DNA of 64,000 nt from Prorocentrum cordatum (taxonomy: Eukaryota; Sar; Dinophyceae; Prorocentrales; Prorocentraceae): the NCBI GenBank assembly GCA_963575745.1, contig CAUYUJ010007469.1:409579-473578 (forward strand), read 5' to 3'. This document shows positions 1 through 11,576 of this stretch, one piece after another. Position 1 is the stretch's first letter. Every line of letters starts with the position of its first letter. The notes under the pieces are model-generated. The model had not been told where the DNA came from. It did not search any database and saw nothing but the letters and a program-made list of their open reading frames with translations. The position numbers and the translations under genes were made by a program.

Positions 1-1240
1 GGGCTAGGTCGTCGTCGTCGTCATCGTCTTCGTGCGACGACGACGACCTCCTCTTTCCTCGTCATCATCCCACGTGCGACTTGCCGTGTCAAATCGTTGC
101 TTCTTCCCCCGGGACCCCGAATTTTATTATCCTCTGGGTGTTAGTGGCGCAGGCTTACGGGTGGCATCAGCAAGAAGGGCAGGAGGACGATGTGGGAAAC
201 GACCCGCGAATCAGCTTTCAAGCGCTGGCAGGTCAAGCGTCAAGCCATCGTCGAGGGTGACGGAAAGCCTGCGCCGCAACGCTCCGCAGGTCATGTTGTC
301 AACCTCAGTTCAACAGCAGCATCAATCTCTTGGATGTCTCCCAAAGCGGCGGGTCTCCCAGCAAGATAGTCAGCACAACAAGTCAGGAAAAGACTAGGCC
401 CCAGAAATTCCCCAAGCAACGCGCAAAGGCTTACTGGAATGGGCGCTGGTCCAGAACACCTCGGCTCAACCGTCCTTGGCGTCGAAGAGATCGCAGGTGT
501 GAACCCAAAAATCCAGCATCGGCGAGGTCCTCGACACGAATGAGCGGCCTCGTCTAAGGCCCCGGAGGGGGAGATAGTCAGTGTAAACCACCACATGGCC
601 AAAGTTACCAGTGAGTTACATCATGGACGCGTGCAGCTCGGAACGTGTACTCGACTGAGCCATTGTTGGAATGGTACACTTAGCACAGCATCATACTTGA
701 ATTCAAAATCATGAACACCATCCTTGTCAAGACGAACGACAGACCAGCCACAACGACGTAATCGTTATGATTGTTAGCAGATCTACCGCCAGAACTGCCA
801 ATCCGTATTCTGATCTTCTCACCGCACCCCTATGAGAGAACGGATCCCAAGACTGCACAATATTGCGAGGTGGGGGAAGCGAAGATACAGCAGCAGCAAG
901 CGGCGGGATACCTCGGTCTCAGATGGCAGAACTCGGATGCTTATCATGCAAGGCGAGGTCCACATACTCCTTAGATTTGTAACATGTGAAAAGGGAATCA
1001 ACCTGGCCGTCACACAAGCATCCCCACTTTCAGTGGAGCCCCGGAAAAAATGGAGAGGGGGAAGGGGAAATAGCAGGATGGGGAGGGGAGGGAAAGCGGG
1101 ACGAGATGGAGCACGTGGAACAGGAGCAGGAGGAGGAGCAGCTCCTCTTGCCCATCTGCTCGTTTCTTTGGCAGAGGCAGGTGGGAGGAGGATGGGGCGG
1201 CATGCGGCCGACTAGCCGCCCCCCGCCCCCCCCCCCGCAG
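1..1240. other. No gene recognised
   Basis: The first 60 bases are CGT/CGA-rich simple sequence. The rest is mixed-composition DNA in which no protein family, RNA gene or repeat shared with the rest of the window was recognised. From about 1050 to 1200 it is purine-rich (GGA-type). Confidence 0.5.
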
Positions 1241-1287
1241 GAGATGCCGTGCAGTGACCTGGCGCCCTTCTTCAAGTGGTGCGACAG
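1241..1287 (+). CDS. Possible small exon, unassigned
   Basis: A C-rich tract ending in CCGCAG at 1240 is followed by a short open stretch reading EMPCSDLAPFFKWCD, then GACAG followed by GCTCC. That is the same AG/GC donor context proposed for the exon ending at 24765. The peptide is reminiscent of the region that precedes the JmjC core in cupin-like proteins, but it does not join in phase to the next candidate exon at 3563. At least one unseen exon would be needed, or this is chance. Confidence 0.2.
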
Positions 1288-1339
1288 GCTCCTCCCTGGC
1301 CCGCGCCCGCCCTCCCCGGACCCCCTCGCGCTGTGACGA

Positions 1340-1497
1340 CATATAGTCGCGCCGCGGGAGGTCTTTCCGCTGCTCTTGGCCTCCGGGAATCCCCACCAGG
1401 CCTCGGGACCGTCAACAAAACGACTCGGGATGAGACACCGGTCCCGGGGAAGGGATCCTGACCTCTGGGGGTCGGCGTGCAAATCACGACGTCGGGG
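1340..1497. repeat. Dispersed repeat family G, copy 1
   Basis: It carries the signature 'CCTCGGGACCGTCAACAAAA', then 'CGACTCGGGATGAGACACCG', then 'GGTCCCGGGGAAGGGATCC'. The same ordered blocks, diverged, recur at 11400-11576, 46678-46860, 61040-61325 (two partial copies) and 62863-63018, in both orientations. No coding capacity. Confidence 0.6.
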
Positions 1498-1547
1498 GGC
1501 TGGGCTTGTCTCCCTCTCATGGGACCGCTGCTTCTCCAGGGGCGGCA

Positions 1548-1745
1548 AAGAGGGGGGCGATGACTAGGGGAGCGTGTGGGTATCATGGCGGGGGCCAAGA
1601 GATCTCCCCAGATTTCCTGGCGCCTCCTTTTACTTCAATGCGCCCCTGGCGCCCCCACGGGCCGCGCACATGCCGCCGGCCATGACTTGCGCCCTCCCAC
1701 TCCCCCTTCCTGGACGCCCCCCTCTTGGACGCCCCCGACTTTGAG
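1548..1745 (+). repeat. Dispersed repeat family F, copy 1
   Basis: Colinear with 24080-24262: both begin GGCGGCAA(A/T)GAGGGGGG, continue GATGACTAG, then ATCATGGCGGGGGCCA, then GGGCCGCGCACATGCCGCC and GGCCATGA, and end in C-rich 'CCCCCCTCTTGGA' units. The two GGCCATGA/TCATGGC blocks form an internal inverted repeat. Confidence 0.65.
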
Positions 1746-1929
1746 GGTCCGCCGATATCCCGGCCATCAGCCCCCCCCCCTGATAACCTGACCACCTCGC
1801 TGGCTGCGCATGCCCGAGGGGCCACGCCGCACCGGTGGGCGCGGACATGCGTGGGGCTGGCTGCCAAAAGCCGAAACGGCCGGCACCTCCCCTCCTCGCC
1901 CCGCACCGGCCAATCTGGGCTATCGTCGA

Positions 1930-2090
1930 CAAAATGAAAACGATCCCCGTCGTCGCATCCCCACCAACCTCGTCAACGGCCTCGTGGTCTTCATCGTCCT
2001 CGCCCTCGTCATCGTCATCGCCAACCTCGTCCTCGTCATCATTGTCATCGTCCTCGTCCTCGTTCTCGGCATCAGCACCACCCTCGGATC
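1930..2090. repeat. Imperfect CTCGTC/ATCGTC tandem array
   Basis: Interleaved CTC, GTC and ATC triplets give open frames in several phases (Ser-rich on one, Leu/Val-rich on another), which is the signature of simple repeat rather than a gene. A related GAC/ACG array lies at 2400-2500. Confidence 0.7.
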
Positions 2091-2504
2091 CCCCAGCCAG
2101 CCCCGGCCCCGTGTGCGGGGCGCTCCAGAGAGGTAGGGCCTCGGGCCTCGAGGGCCTCTCGAGGAAGTGGCGCACCGCCCCCCGGCGCCTCGGCGGAGGG
2201 CCGGCCTGTCGGGAGCAGCACGGGGGAGGAGCCCCTTGGCAGCGGAACGACCGCGGAAGTTGGCGGAACGGGACCCCCCCCCAAGTGGTACTCCACCCTC
2301 GCGTTTTATGCCTGGAGAGAGAGGCCTCCTCGTCAGAGGAGGAAAAGGTGCCCTGCTGCTACCCTCGCCTAGTTTTCCCCTTTTTGGGCCTCCTGGGCCG
2401 ACCAAGACGGCCAAGACGACGCCGAAGTCGACCAAGACGCCTATGCCGACGCCGCCGACGACGACGACGACGACGAAGACCACGACGACGATCAGAGTAG
2501 AGAA

Positions 2505-2935
2505 GGCGTATATTAGAGTATCATAGGAATAAAGAAGAGTATGGCAGAGTAGAAGAATGGGCAATAGGGTGGGATAGTATATCGTAGAGTAGAGTAGCGT
2601 AGAGTAGAGTAGGGAGGTGCAGATCATATTAGAGAAGAACTGAGTCGAGTGCGAAAGAGAACATGAGTAGAGTAGAGCAGAATGCGAGTAGAGCAGAGCT
2701 GAGTAGAGCAGGGTAGAATATGAGTAGGGTCGAGCAGAATAACTGTAGAGTAGAATCGAGTATGTCAAGTATAATCGAGTATGGTGGTACGGTCGGGTAG
2801 AGTAGAGTACGGCAGAGTAAAGTATGGTAGAGTAGAGTAGAGTTTGGTCGGGTAGGGAAGGGTAGAGTAGAGTGGGAAACGGTCGAGCGTGTTAGAGCAG
2901 GGTAGAATACAGTAGGGCCCCAGTAGGATACTAAG
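2505..2935. repeat. AGAGT pentamer microsatellite
   Basis: About 430 bp of degenerate GAGTA/AGAGT pentamers, with variants AGAGC, GGGTA and AGTAT. The reverse strand reads as a long Ser/Leu/Tyr/Thr-rich ORF only because the 5-bp unit lacks stops. Confidence 0.8.
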
Positions 2936-3194
2936 AGAGCTGGATCAAGCCCGAATAGCACTCTGTCAGAGCCGGCGCCCAGAGCCCGAGCCCGGAGCGG
3001 GCGTTGGCGACAGGTGCGCCGCCGCCGCCACCGCTGACGTTGTCGCCGTGGTCGGCGTCGTCTTAGGCGTTGTCGTCCTCGTCGTCGGCGTCGTCGTCGC
3101 TGCGCTGCCCATTGGGGGGAGGGGAGTTCTGGACTACCCAGAGAATTTTCCCAGGGGGGGGGGTCCGGACCCCTTCGGTTTTTTTTTTCGGGTA

Positions 3195-3300
3195 TAGCCA
3201 GGACCCCAGGCAAGGGGACCAGGGTAGTGTTAGGGCCCTGGAGCCCTTGTGTCGTCCAGAATCACTGAACCAGTTCTGCCAACGCCCGATTTTTGTGGGC
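3195..3300 (+). repeat. Dispersed repeat family I, copy 1
   Basis: The blocks GCCAGGACCCCAGG, AGGGCCC, CCAGAATCACTGAACCAG and TTCTGCCAACGCCCGAT are found in the same order at 47057-47280. The second copy carries an extra internal segment. Confidence 0.6.
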
Positions 3301-3329
3301 TTGCAGGGGATAGAGTGTGTGTGTGTGTG

Positions 3330-3466
3330 TGGACTACTTTTGGGGTATCGTTTTTTTGATTTTTGTTGGGGGTATCTTTGGCTTGTTTTGGGATTATGTT
3401 TGGGGTATCTTTTATTTTCCGTCGAAAATCCCCTTGTAGGGGGACAGGCCCGACATAAGGATAGGG
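3330..3466 (+). repeat. TIR element family B, 3' part (copy B3)
   Basis: It ends in AATCCCCTTGTAGGGGGACA then GGCCCGACATAAGGATAGG, matching the 3' ends of copies at 19646-19813 and 61600-61773. The T/G-rich interior with 'TTTGGGGTATCTTTT' is also shared. The 5' inverted repeat is not recognisable, so this copy is truncated or diverged. Confidence 0.65.
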
Positions 3467-3562
3467 TTTTTTTGTGGTGTGTGTGTGTGTGGGTGGGGGG
3501 GGGGGAGGTTGGGGGGGGGGGGGGAGGCCTGGCTCCTGCCCCCCCCCCTTGGGCTTGCGGAG

Positions 3563-3610
3563 GCCTCACGGCTGGTGCCGCCGAGCCTGAGAGACATCGA
3601 CGACGACCAG
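3563..3610 (+). CDS. Possible exon upstream of JmjC gene
   Basis: Between AG at 3561-3562 and CAG at 3610 the sequence is open in phase 0 and reads ASRLVPPSLRDIDDDQ. It is followed by GAGGGGG, an AG/GA donor like three donors in the JmjC gene. It would join in phase to the exon at 24698 (DDDQ + VFYANGW). The intervening intron would be 21 kb and would contain the first LINE. Attractive in phase and style, but the peptide alone has no diagnostic motif. Confidence 0.3.
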
Positions 3611-3639
3611 GAGGGGGAGGAGGAGGAGGAGGAGGAGGA

Positions 3640-4010
3640 GTCGGGCGGGCGGGCCCAGACGGCCGGGTCGAGCGGGCGGGTGGTTGAAGCGCCAGCCCTG
3701 GATGAGTCTCGATGATGTTTCGGGCGATAGCGCGATTCCCAAGCAAACCGCGAGGAAGTCAAGAGCGAGAGCGTGATTCGTGAGTGTCGAAGGCGCGGCG
3801 TTTTAAGACATTGCTTGGATACATACTTGAGACGTCCAGGGCGGGAGCGCGAGTTTAAATAGATGAAGAGGAAGTCTCAGCCTGGAGCCGTTGTTGTGGT
3901 TCGGGGGCCAACAACGCAGTTCGGAGACCCAAGCTTGTCTCTTGGAAAATACAGGGTGCCAGCCCTGGTAGGCACTCTTCAAATGAAGAACACATTGTGC
4001 ACCGGAAGGG
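3640..4010 (+). repeat. Composite repeat family H, copy 1
   Basis: Starts with GC-rich 'CGGGCGGGCCCAGACGGCCG' units. These are followed by an approximately 40-bp degenerate motif (GAGCGCGATTCC...GAGGAAGTC) repeated several times, then a segment with GGGGGCC and 'GGGTGCCAGCCC', ending near a CACCGGA block. Related blocks occur at 6490-6640, 7135-7750, 9440-9545, 10410-10715 and, inverted, at 21440-22040. Confidence 0.65.
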
Positions 4011-4254
4011 GAGAAGAGCAATCTATCAGAAATGACATTTCATCAACAGCATCAATCACTGTAATGCTGTTCGCTTTCATCGTGCGCTCGCGTGTCATTC
4101 AACATGTCATACCCCGAACCCTTGATACCGAAAGCGCGCCAGCGGATGGCCCTGAATGCACAAAAGGGGGGGGTGCTCGCAGACCCCCCCCCCCCATCCC
4201 CCCCCTCCCCTCCTTTGCGCCGAACAGGGGGCTGGGGAGGGGGCCTCTCGGGTA

Positions 4255-5715
4255 GTGATGAGAGAGTAGAGTGTTTCGAGTAGCGATTGGTGAGTAATGG
4301 GTGTTTGATAGTGAGTAGTGCGCAGTGAGTCGTGAGTGGTGAGTAGTGAGTAGTGGGTAGTGGGTAGTGGTAGTAGTGAGGAGCGCGTAGAGATTAGCGA
4401 GTAGTGAGTAGTGGGTAGTGAGTAGTGGGACGGAAGTCGTGAGTAAGGAGTTGTGAGTTGTGAGTAGTGAGGAGTGAGTAGTGTGTGGTGAGTAGTGCAT
4501 AGTGAGTAGTACGCAGAAGTAGGGATGAGGGACTAGACAGTAGCGAACAGCGAGGAGTGAGTAGTGAGTAGTGAGTGGTGCGCAGTGAGTAGACATTCGT
4601 GAATGGTGAGAAGAGGGTAGCGAGTAGCGAATGGAGAATAGCGGGTCGGGAGTAGCGAGAAGCGAGTAGTGAGTAGAGAGTAGCGAGTAGGGCGTTGTGA
4701 TATAGTGAGTAGTGAGGAGGGAGTAGTCAGGAGTCCGTAGTGAGTAGTGAGTAGGGAGTAGTGCGTAGCGAGTAGGGAGTAGCGAGTAGTGAGTAGTGAG
4801 AAGTGAGCAGTCAGTTGTGAGTAGTGAGTAGGGAGTAGTGCGTAGTGAGAAGCGAGAAGCGAGAAATGGGTATTGAGTAGTGGGTAGTGTGTAGGGAGTA
4901 GCGAGTAGAAGTTAGTGAGTAGTGTGTAGTGAATCGTGTGTACTGAGTAGTGGGTAGTGAGTAGTGTGTAGCGACTTGGAAACTCGTGACTAGTGAGTAG
5001 GGAGTAGGGAGTAGTGAGTAGTGAGTAGCGAGTAGTGGGTAGTGGGTAGTGAAGATGTCATATTGGGTAGCGAGTAGTGGATAAGGAGTAGTAAGTTGTG
5101 GGCGTTTCGTAGTGAATAGTGATTTGTGAGTTCTCAGTCGTAAGTAGTGGATAGTGGTTACTGGGTAGTGAGTAGTGCTTAGTGAGTAGTGGGTAGTGGG
5201 CAGTGAGTAGTGTTTAGTGAGTAGTGAGTCTTGCGTTTTGGGTAGTCAGTAGTGAGTAGTGGGTTGGGAGTAGGGAGTAGGAAGTAGTGAGTAGTGAGTA
5301 GTGGGAGCGTAGTGGGTAGTGAGTAGTGGGTGGTGAGTAGTGCGTATTGGGTAACGATCAGGGCGTAGGGAGTAACGGGTAGTGAGCAGTGAGTAGTGAG
5401 TACTGTGTAGGGAGTAGCGAGTAGTGGATAGTGAGTCGTGGGTTGTGAGCGGTGAATAGTGAGTAGTGAAGTGTGAGTAGTGAGTACTGGATAGTGATTA
5501 GTGGGTAGTGGGTAGTGATTGTGATTAGTGTGTAGTGAGTAATGAGTTGTGTTTAGTGAGTAGAGAGTATTGAGTAGTGGGTAGTGAGTAGTGAGTCAGT
5601 AGGGAGTATGGAGCAGGGAGTAGTGAGTAGTGCGTCGTGGGTAGTAAGTCGTGGGTAGTGAGTAGTGAGGGTAGTGAGTAGTGCGTAATGAGTAGTGAGT
5701 GTTGTTTGGGGCTAG
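4255..5715. repeat. TAGTGAG heptamer satellite, 1.45 kb
   Basis: About 200 degenerate copies of the 7-mer TAGTGAG with variants (TAGCGAG, TAGTGGG, TAGGGAG). It is the longest simple array in the window. It differs from the plant-type telomere heptamer TTTAGGG, so it is not an interstitial telomere. The reverse strand translates as Leu/Ser/Thr/His/Tyr-rich ORFs that are artefacts. Confidence 0.85.
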
Positions 5716-5867
5716 GGTTTGCGTGTGGGGTTCGGGCCATTCGTGTTAGGGGTGGTAGATGTTGGGTTCCGGAGACGGGGGGCGCGCCGTGGCGAAAGGG
5801 GGGGAGAGGGGGGGTCGGATTTGGCGGCCAAAGGAGGGGAGGGGCGCGGGGGGGTCGGACCCCCCCC

Positions 5868-6003
5868 CCCCGTTTTGAAAGGGGGGGGGTCCCCGACGAC
5901 GGACCGGGAAAGGGGGGGGGGTTCCCCGACGACGGATCGGGAAAGGGGGGGAGAAGGGGGGGGGGCTTTCGCCGACGACGGATCGGGGAAAGGGGGGGGG
6001 GGT
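5868..6003. repeat. Short tandem repeat with G-runs
   Basis: Three to four copies of a roughly 35-45-bp unit containing GACGACGGATCGGG followed by A3 and 7-11 Gs. The long homopolymer G and C runs here (5770-6030) make sequence accuracy doubtful. Confidence 0.7.
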
Positions 6004-6639
6004 CCCAACCCCCCTTCCCCCCCCTTGGGGCCATCCAGCGGCGCGCCTTCCTTGATACCCGCTCTCCTCGTCTCCGATCGTAGCATCCCATTGTGGCATG
6101 TTTTCCTTGCCTGCCACGAGTAGCTGGCGCAACCCCGAAAACAGGGGAAGGGAGGGAAGAGAGACAATGGGAAGAGAGCAGGATGAAACGTGAGAGAGAT
6201 TAAGTCGTCGTTGTCGTGTTCATTGTTTTGCCGATCGGCGTGGGCCCTCCCGCCCTTCCCCTTCACCCCCCGTTCCTGGAGTAGATCTTGGGTGTTTTGG
6301 GCGCCTGTTTGGAGCAGGTGGAGCCTCCCCCATAGGACGCACGGTCTCCAGCAGTCAAACAATCGCACTAAGCAAAGGTCCGGAGCCAGACCCCCCCCCC
6401 CTCCCCCCCCTCCGTCCAATGTCGAAACGCCGAATAAGAAAACGCTCACGTAGCAGGAGGGGGGCTTATGAGCAGGAGCGCGAGCATCTCAACCAGACGG
6501 GCGGGCCAGGCGGGCGGACCTCAACGGGCGGGTCGGGCGGGCGGGCCCAGACGGCCGGGTCGAGCGGGCGGGGCGGTGAGACGTCAGTTCTGCATCAGTC
6601 GCTGGGACGTCGCGAGCGATATCGCGTTTCCTAAATACA

Positions 6640-7130
6640 TCTCCTCCTCCTCCTCCTCCTTCTCCTCCTTCTCCTCCTCCTCCTCCTCCTCCTCCGTCAC
6701 TGCGCTCGTCTCCTCCTCCTCCTCCTCCTCTTTTTTCTCCTCCTCCTCCTCCTCCTCCTCCTCCCTTTTCTCCTCCTCCTCCTGCTGCTCCTCCTCCCAC
6801 TCACCCCATTCCTTCTTCTTCTCCTCCTCCTCCTCCTCTTCTTCCTTCTCCTCCTCCTCCCACTGCCCCCATTCCTTCTCCTCCTCCTCTTCCTTCACAT
6901 CCTCCTTCCACTGCCCCCATTCCTTCTCCTCCTCCTCCACCTCCTCCTTCTCCTGATCGTCCTCCTTCCACTGCCCCCATTCCTCCTCCTCCTCCTCTCC
7001 TCCTCCTCCTCCTCCTCTTATTCTTCTTCTTCTTCCTCCTCCTTCCATTGCCCCCATTCCTTCTCCTCCTCCTCCCCCTCCTCCTCCTCCTCCTCTTCCT
7101 CCTCCTCCTCCTCCTCCTCCTCCTCGCGTT
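6640..7130. repeat. (TCC)n polypyrimidine array
   Basis: Nearly continuous TCC with interspersed CCACTGCCCCCATTCC blocks that recur five times (for example 6860, 6913, 6970, 7045), so part of the array evolved as a higher-order repeat. Frames read as poly-Ser, poly-Pro or poly-Glu and are not genes. Confidence 0.8.
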
Positions 7131-7134
7131 TCCT

Positions 7135-7750
7135 AAAATCACCGTGAAGAAGGCCAGAGCGAGAGCGTGATTCCTCAGTGTCGAAGGCGCGGCGTGCGGT
7201 TCCTAAGGCACCGGAGGAAATGACGGATGGAAGCAAGGGACAAGGGGGAGGGAGGAGGATGGAGCGCGAGAGGGAGTAGCAGGAGGGGGGCCAGGAGCAG
7301 AAGACACGTTGCAGAACCAGACGGGCAGATTCGGCAGGTAGACCCGAACGTTCGGGTCGGGAAGGCGGGCCCAGGCGGTCAGGTCTAGCCGGCGGGTTGC
7401 TGAAGCGTGCGTCCTGCATGAATAGCGAGGATGTCTCGAGCGATACAGCGATCCCCAAGTAAATATCGAGAAATCTACAACGAGAGCGTGATTTTTGAGT
7501 GTCGAGGGCGCGGCATCTGAATACATTGCGAAGACATCCCACGCAAGAGCGCGATTCCTGCATAGATTGTGAGGAAGTCCCGCGCGAGTGCACGATTTCT
7601 CAATACATTGTGAGGAAGTATCCGGCGGGAGTCGAGGTTGTTGTAGCCCGGGGGCCAGTGGCCCAATTTGGTGACACTCCATTTTCTTGTGTAAGAGCCA
7701 GGTGCGAGCCCCTGGGGGCCCATCTTCATTGAAAAATGCAATGTTCACCG
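7135..7750 (+). repeat. Composite repeat family H, copy 2
   Basis: Includes AGCGTGATTCCTCAGTGTCG, the 'GCGAGGATGTCTCGAGCGAT' block and four degenerate 40-bp units. It continues with GTTGTAGCCCGGGGGCCAGT and ends in AAAAATGCAATGTTCACCGG. Colinear with the copies at 3640 and 10410. Confidence 0.65.
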
Positions 7751-8089
7751 GAGGGGGGATCAACAATATCCGTAAGGGCTTCGCCCCCTGCCGCCGGCCC
7801 CCTCTCTATCATAATGTGATAGATTAGAGTCGCGTCGGAGCGTTTCGGCGCTGCCTTGGCGCATCTGGGAACATCACGCGGGGCCAGATAGGCATCATCA
7901 GCGCATATTGAGACGCTGGCGTTATCGAAGACGCCTACGGCGAGTCACCGCCGCCCCCTGCCTTCTAGAATCGCCCATGTGGCCGAGCGTTGTGGCAAGA
8001 GCTCTGCCAAGCTATCGGACCATGTGTTTCCCCCAGCCGTTGTGGAAACCCTTCGGGGAACGCTTGGGGGAGGATGGCGGGGAAGATGA

Positions 8090-8369
8090 GGAGGAGGCGG
8101 AGGAGGAGGTGGAGGAGGAGGATGATGAGGAGGGGGGGGCATTTTGGGAGCCTCTGGGAGCCTCTTGGAGGCATCTTGGGTGTCTCCTTGGCCTCTTGGG
8201 GGCCTTCCGGGGATTTTCGGGGCCATCGTTGGCTGTCTTGGTGGGCTCCTGGCCAGTCCGACGCCGTCTTGGGAGCCTCTCTGGGCCGACTTGGGGCCCT
8301 CGTGGGGTGCTCGAGAAGGCGGAGGAGGAGGTGAAGGAGGAGGGGGAGGAGGAGGAGGAGGAGGAGGAG

Positions 8370-8400
<31 letters not shown>

Positions 8401-8760
8401 GGGCATCTTGAGAGCCTCTGGGGGCCTCTTGGAGGCATCTTGGGGGCCTTTGGGAGCGTCTCGGGTGCCTCTTTGGCCGTCTTGGTGGGCTCCTGGCCCG
8501 TCTGACGCCGTCTGAAGCCGTCTTGGGGGCCTCTCTGGGCCGACTTGGGGCCCTCTTGGGGTGCTCCGGGGCCGTCTTGGAGGCCATTTTGGGCGTCTTG
8601 GACGCCTCTGGGGCCGTTTGGGAGCCCTCTTGGGGGCCGTCTTGGGGGCCTCTTGGGCCGTTCTTGGGCTATCCTGGAGGCCTCTTGGGCGATCTTGGAG
8701 CGATCTTTGGGGGCTCTTGGACCGTCTCGGGCCGTCTTGGAGAGTTTTGTCTGGACGCTG
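8090..8760 (+). repeat. GGA arrays plus 'CTTGGGGGCC' minisatellite
   Basis: Two GGA blocks (8090-8140, 8310-8400) enclose and precede degenerate 15-30-bp tandem units of the form TCTTGGGGGCCTCTTGGGCC. The + strand translates in all three frames as Trp/Gly/Leu-rich or Ser/Gly-rich peptide, and the - strand as Pro/Lys/Arg-rich. A diverged patch of the same array lies at about 25330-25450. Confidence 0.75.
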
Positions 8761-9044
8761 TGCTTGTCTGCGTTCGATTGTGCGGCCTTATGGTCCCTTT
8801 CGGGTGGCCGGCGTGCTGGGCCGGAGCCCCACTGGGAATTCTTTTTGGAAAAGAACCAAAACCAGAGGCGGTAGCGTCTAGCACGCGGGGCACCCCTGTG
8901 GCAAGACCACAGGGGGCGGCGGATCCGAGTGGCCGTCGGCCCAGCCCACCACCGTGCCTGGGTTGTAGACTTGAAATTGCACCTGCTGCAGGGAGCAGCA
9001 CACTTCGGCCCCACAAGGGGGCCGGAGGATTTAGAAGTGAGAGT

Positions 9045-9063
9045 TCAACAACAACAACAACAA

Positions 9064-9146
<83 letters not shown>

Positions 9147-9352
9147 TAAACAACAACAATAACAATACCACTAACAACAACGACAACAACAACAACAACA
9201 GCAGCAGCAGCAGCAACAACAAGAACAACACAGCAACAACAACACCAGCAGCAACAGCAACAGCAGCAACAACTCCACCAACAGCAATAGCTACACCACC
9301 AACAACAACAGCAATAGCAACAACACCAACAGCAACAACAACAATCATCCCG
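9045..9352 (+). repeat. (CAA)n array grading into CAG/CCA
   Basis: About 300 bp. It is pure CAA from about 9050 to 9145, then has increasing CAG, CCA and TAA interruptions. Poly-Gln/poly-Asn/poly-Leu frames are artefacts. Confidence 0.85.
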
Positions 9353-10409
9353 CGACCAAGGCCCGTTTCACCCGCATGTGCTGTTCCATTCCCCACGCAC
9401 ACGCCCTCTACATCTGAGCGCACCCGCTCGGGGTACACCCCGGCGGGGGAACAGCCGGGGCGTCGAGCGGGCGGGCCCCAGCGGGCAGAACGCGATCCCT
9501 GAATGGAGCGCGAGGAAGTGTCGGGCGGCAGCGCGGGCTATGAGCACGTGGCGAGGGTGTCTCGCCTGGGTGCCGTTGCTGTCTCAGCGGGTTGTCATAG
9601 GGGTCGTAGCTAGAGTGCCGTTTTTAATACATGCTCCGCGTGCGGATCATGTGGCAAAAATGCAGGGATTTAGTATTCAAAACAACGATGCGTTCATGCA
9701 TACATGTACTCATACATTCATCATGTATAAGAAATCCCACATGCTTACAAATCCTATGTATTAAAAACTGCCGTGTAGGTTGCGGGGAGCTCCCAGGCGA
9801 GAGCCCGAGTCCCGAGCACGTTGACGGACCGCCTCGGGCAGGAGCGGTCCTGCATGCATTCGCGGGGGAAGCCTCTCGGGCGGGGGCTGCTGTTGCGGCA
9901 GCAGCTCGGGGGGCACGGGGCAGACCTTTGGAGCGGAGCCCGCGCTCGAGCCGGCGCCTCGATCTCGAAGAAGATGATGTCCACGCTCGAGCGAGAGCGC
10001 TCCGTCCATCCTCCGTCGGGCAACAGTATCGGCTCTGTAGAGAGAGAGAGAGAGAGAGTGCTGACCAACAGCCATGGTTTGAGGCCTGATCGGGCTTATC
10101 TCCTCGGGTGCCAATCAACTTTTGCGTGCCAAACCCTGGCTATCCGCCCTCGTCGTCTTCGGTTGTACCCCCTTGGGGGCACTTCTTCCTTACTTGCCAC
10201 GTGTAGATGGCGCAGCCCCTGAAACAGGAAAAAAGATGAGGGAGATAGTAGAACAAACGTATCGCAAGGAGGAGAGGAGCGCGGGAAGAGAAGGAGGAGG
10301 GAAGGAGCAATGGGGAGGGAGAAGGATGGAGCAGGAGGGAGATTAGCGGGAAGGGGGTTCAGGGCAGGAAAACAAGCAGTTTAATCCGACGCGCGGGTCT
10401 TCCGGGTGG

Positions 10410-10715
10410 GTCCACATGGCCAGGTGGGGCGGGCGAGTTGCTGAAGCATCAGTTCTGAATGAATCGCGAGGAAGTCTCAAGCGATTGTGTTGCCGAGTGA
10501 ACAGTGAATAAGTCCACGGCGACAGCGTGATTCCTGAGTGTCGAGTGCGCGCCGTGTGAATTAAGACAGAGCGCGATCCCTGAAGACTTCCAGCGCGAGA
10601 GCACGATTTTGTATACATTTTGGTGAGGCTGGAGCCTTTGTTGCAAGCTGGGGGCCCTGGGGAGAGCCCCGGGAGGGGCATTTCAATTCAAAAAACGCAA
10701 TAGGCACCGTAGGGG
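10410..10715 (+). repeat. Composite repeat family H, copy 3
   Basis: Shares GAATCGCGAGGAAGTCTCAA, GCGTGATTCCTGAGTGTCGA, a GAGCGCGATCCCTGAA unit and a terminal AAAAACGCAATAGGCACCG with the copies at 3640 and 7135. Confidence 0.65.
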
Positions 10716-10739
10716 CGAGGTCAACAATACTTATTCTTT

Positions 10740-11399
10740 AATAAAGACAATCCGCGCTTTGGACCCCCGCTGAAGCCACACAACTAGGGACTGAGGAAGA
10801 CTGCACGGCCCCGCAATCTGATCAATCATACGCCCGTCGTCTTTCGAACTTTGCGCGTTGCTCATCCGCCTTGCGTGCAAGAGCCCGATAGTTACCCATT
10901 CGGCACCAGCACGCTGATTGGGCCGTCCGAGTGGCGCGATGTTGATATTGCTTTGACTTTCCCAGACACTCATTGTCTTGATTTTTTCAGTACTGGGTCA
11001 CCAGAGGTCTTGGCCCATCCCCTGGTACGGGCTTCTGATCCTGCGTGTTATGTTGTTTCGGTCCCCGGGGCTCCGCAAGGGCCCTCAGAGGAAAAGCATT
11101 GCCGAAGCCCCTCCACCGTTTTTTCGTGTTCGACGCGACCATTCCCTCTTAGCTCCCTGAGAGCTGAAAAGGCTTCATATTAGAAGCCAGCACCGCAGGG
11201 TGGCCCCAGATCTCGTCCAGCTTCCGGCAGGACACCTCGCAGAAACCTGTGTGAGTTCGCAGCTTGTCCCGGAAGGCCCTGTTTTTTCACGGTTTTCCAG
11301 TACGTGTGCCCGGAAGTTTTCCAGAAACTCCTCTCCAGAGCTTCGGGAGCTCCTTTCGAAGGACCTTCCAGAAGCTTCTGCCGCTTCGCTGTCCGGGCC
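10740..11399. other. Unassigned DNA
   Basis: Balanced composition without simple repeats. Short ORFs here (up to about 110 codons) show no recognised motif and no splice-bounded coding segment was identified. Confidence 0.5.
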
Positions 11400-11576
11400 C
11401 AGACATGCGACGTCCTGATTTTTTCATGACGGCGTCCGTGGAAGTCCCGACACTTTCCCCCAGCACCGGCTTGTCGTCTCGAGTCGTTTTTTCACATTCC
11501 CGAGGCCTGGCGATGGCCCCCCGCGGCCGAAAACGACCAACAAAAATCCCGTCCTGATTTTTGTTGCAACGCGATC
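11400..11576 (+). repeat. Dispersed repeat family G, copy 2
   Basis: CCAGACATGCGACGTCCTGA at the left edge and 'CGAGTCGTTTTTTCACATTC' followed by CCGAGGCCTGGCGATGGCCC inside. It is colinear with 46678-46860, which starts CCAGACATGCGCCGTTCGGA. Confidence 0.65.

Noticed and set aside
8144-8881. Trp/Gly-rich ORFs (GASWG.LG repeats)
   Set aside because: Produced by the TCTTGGGGGCC minisatellite, which is open in several frames at once.
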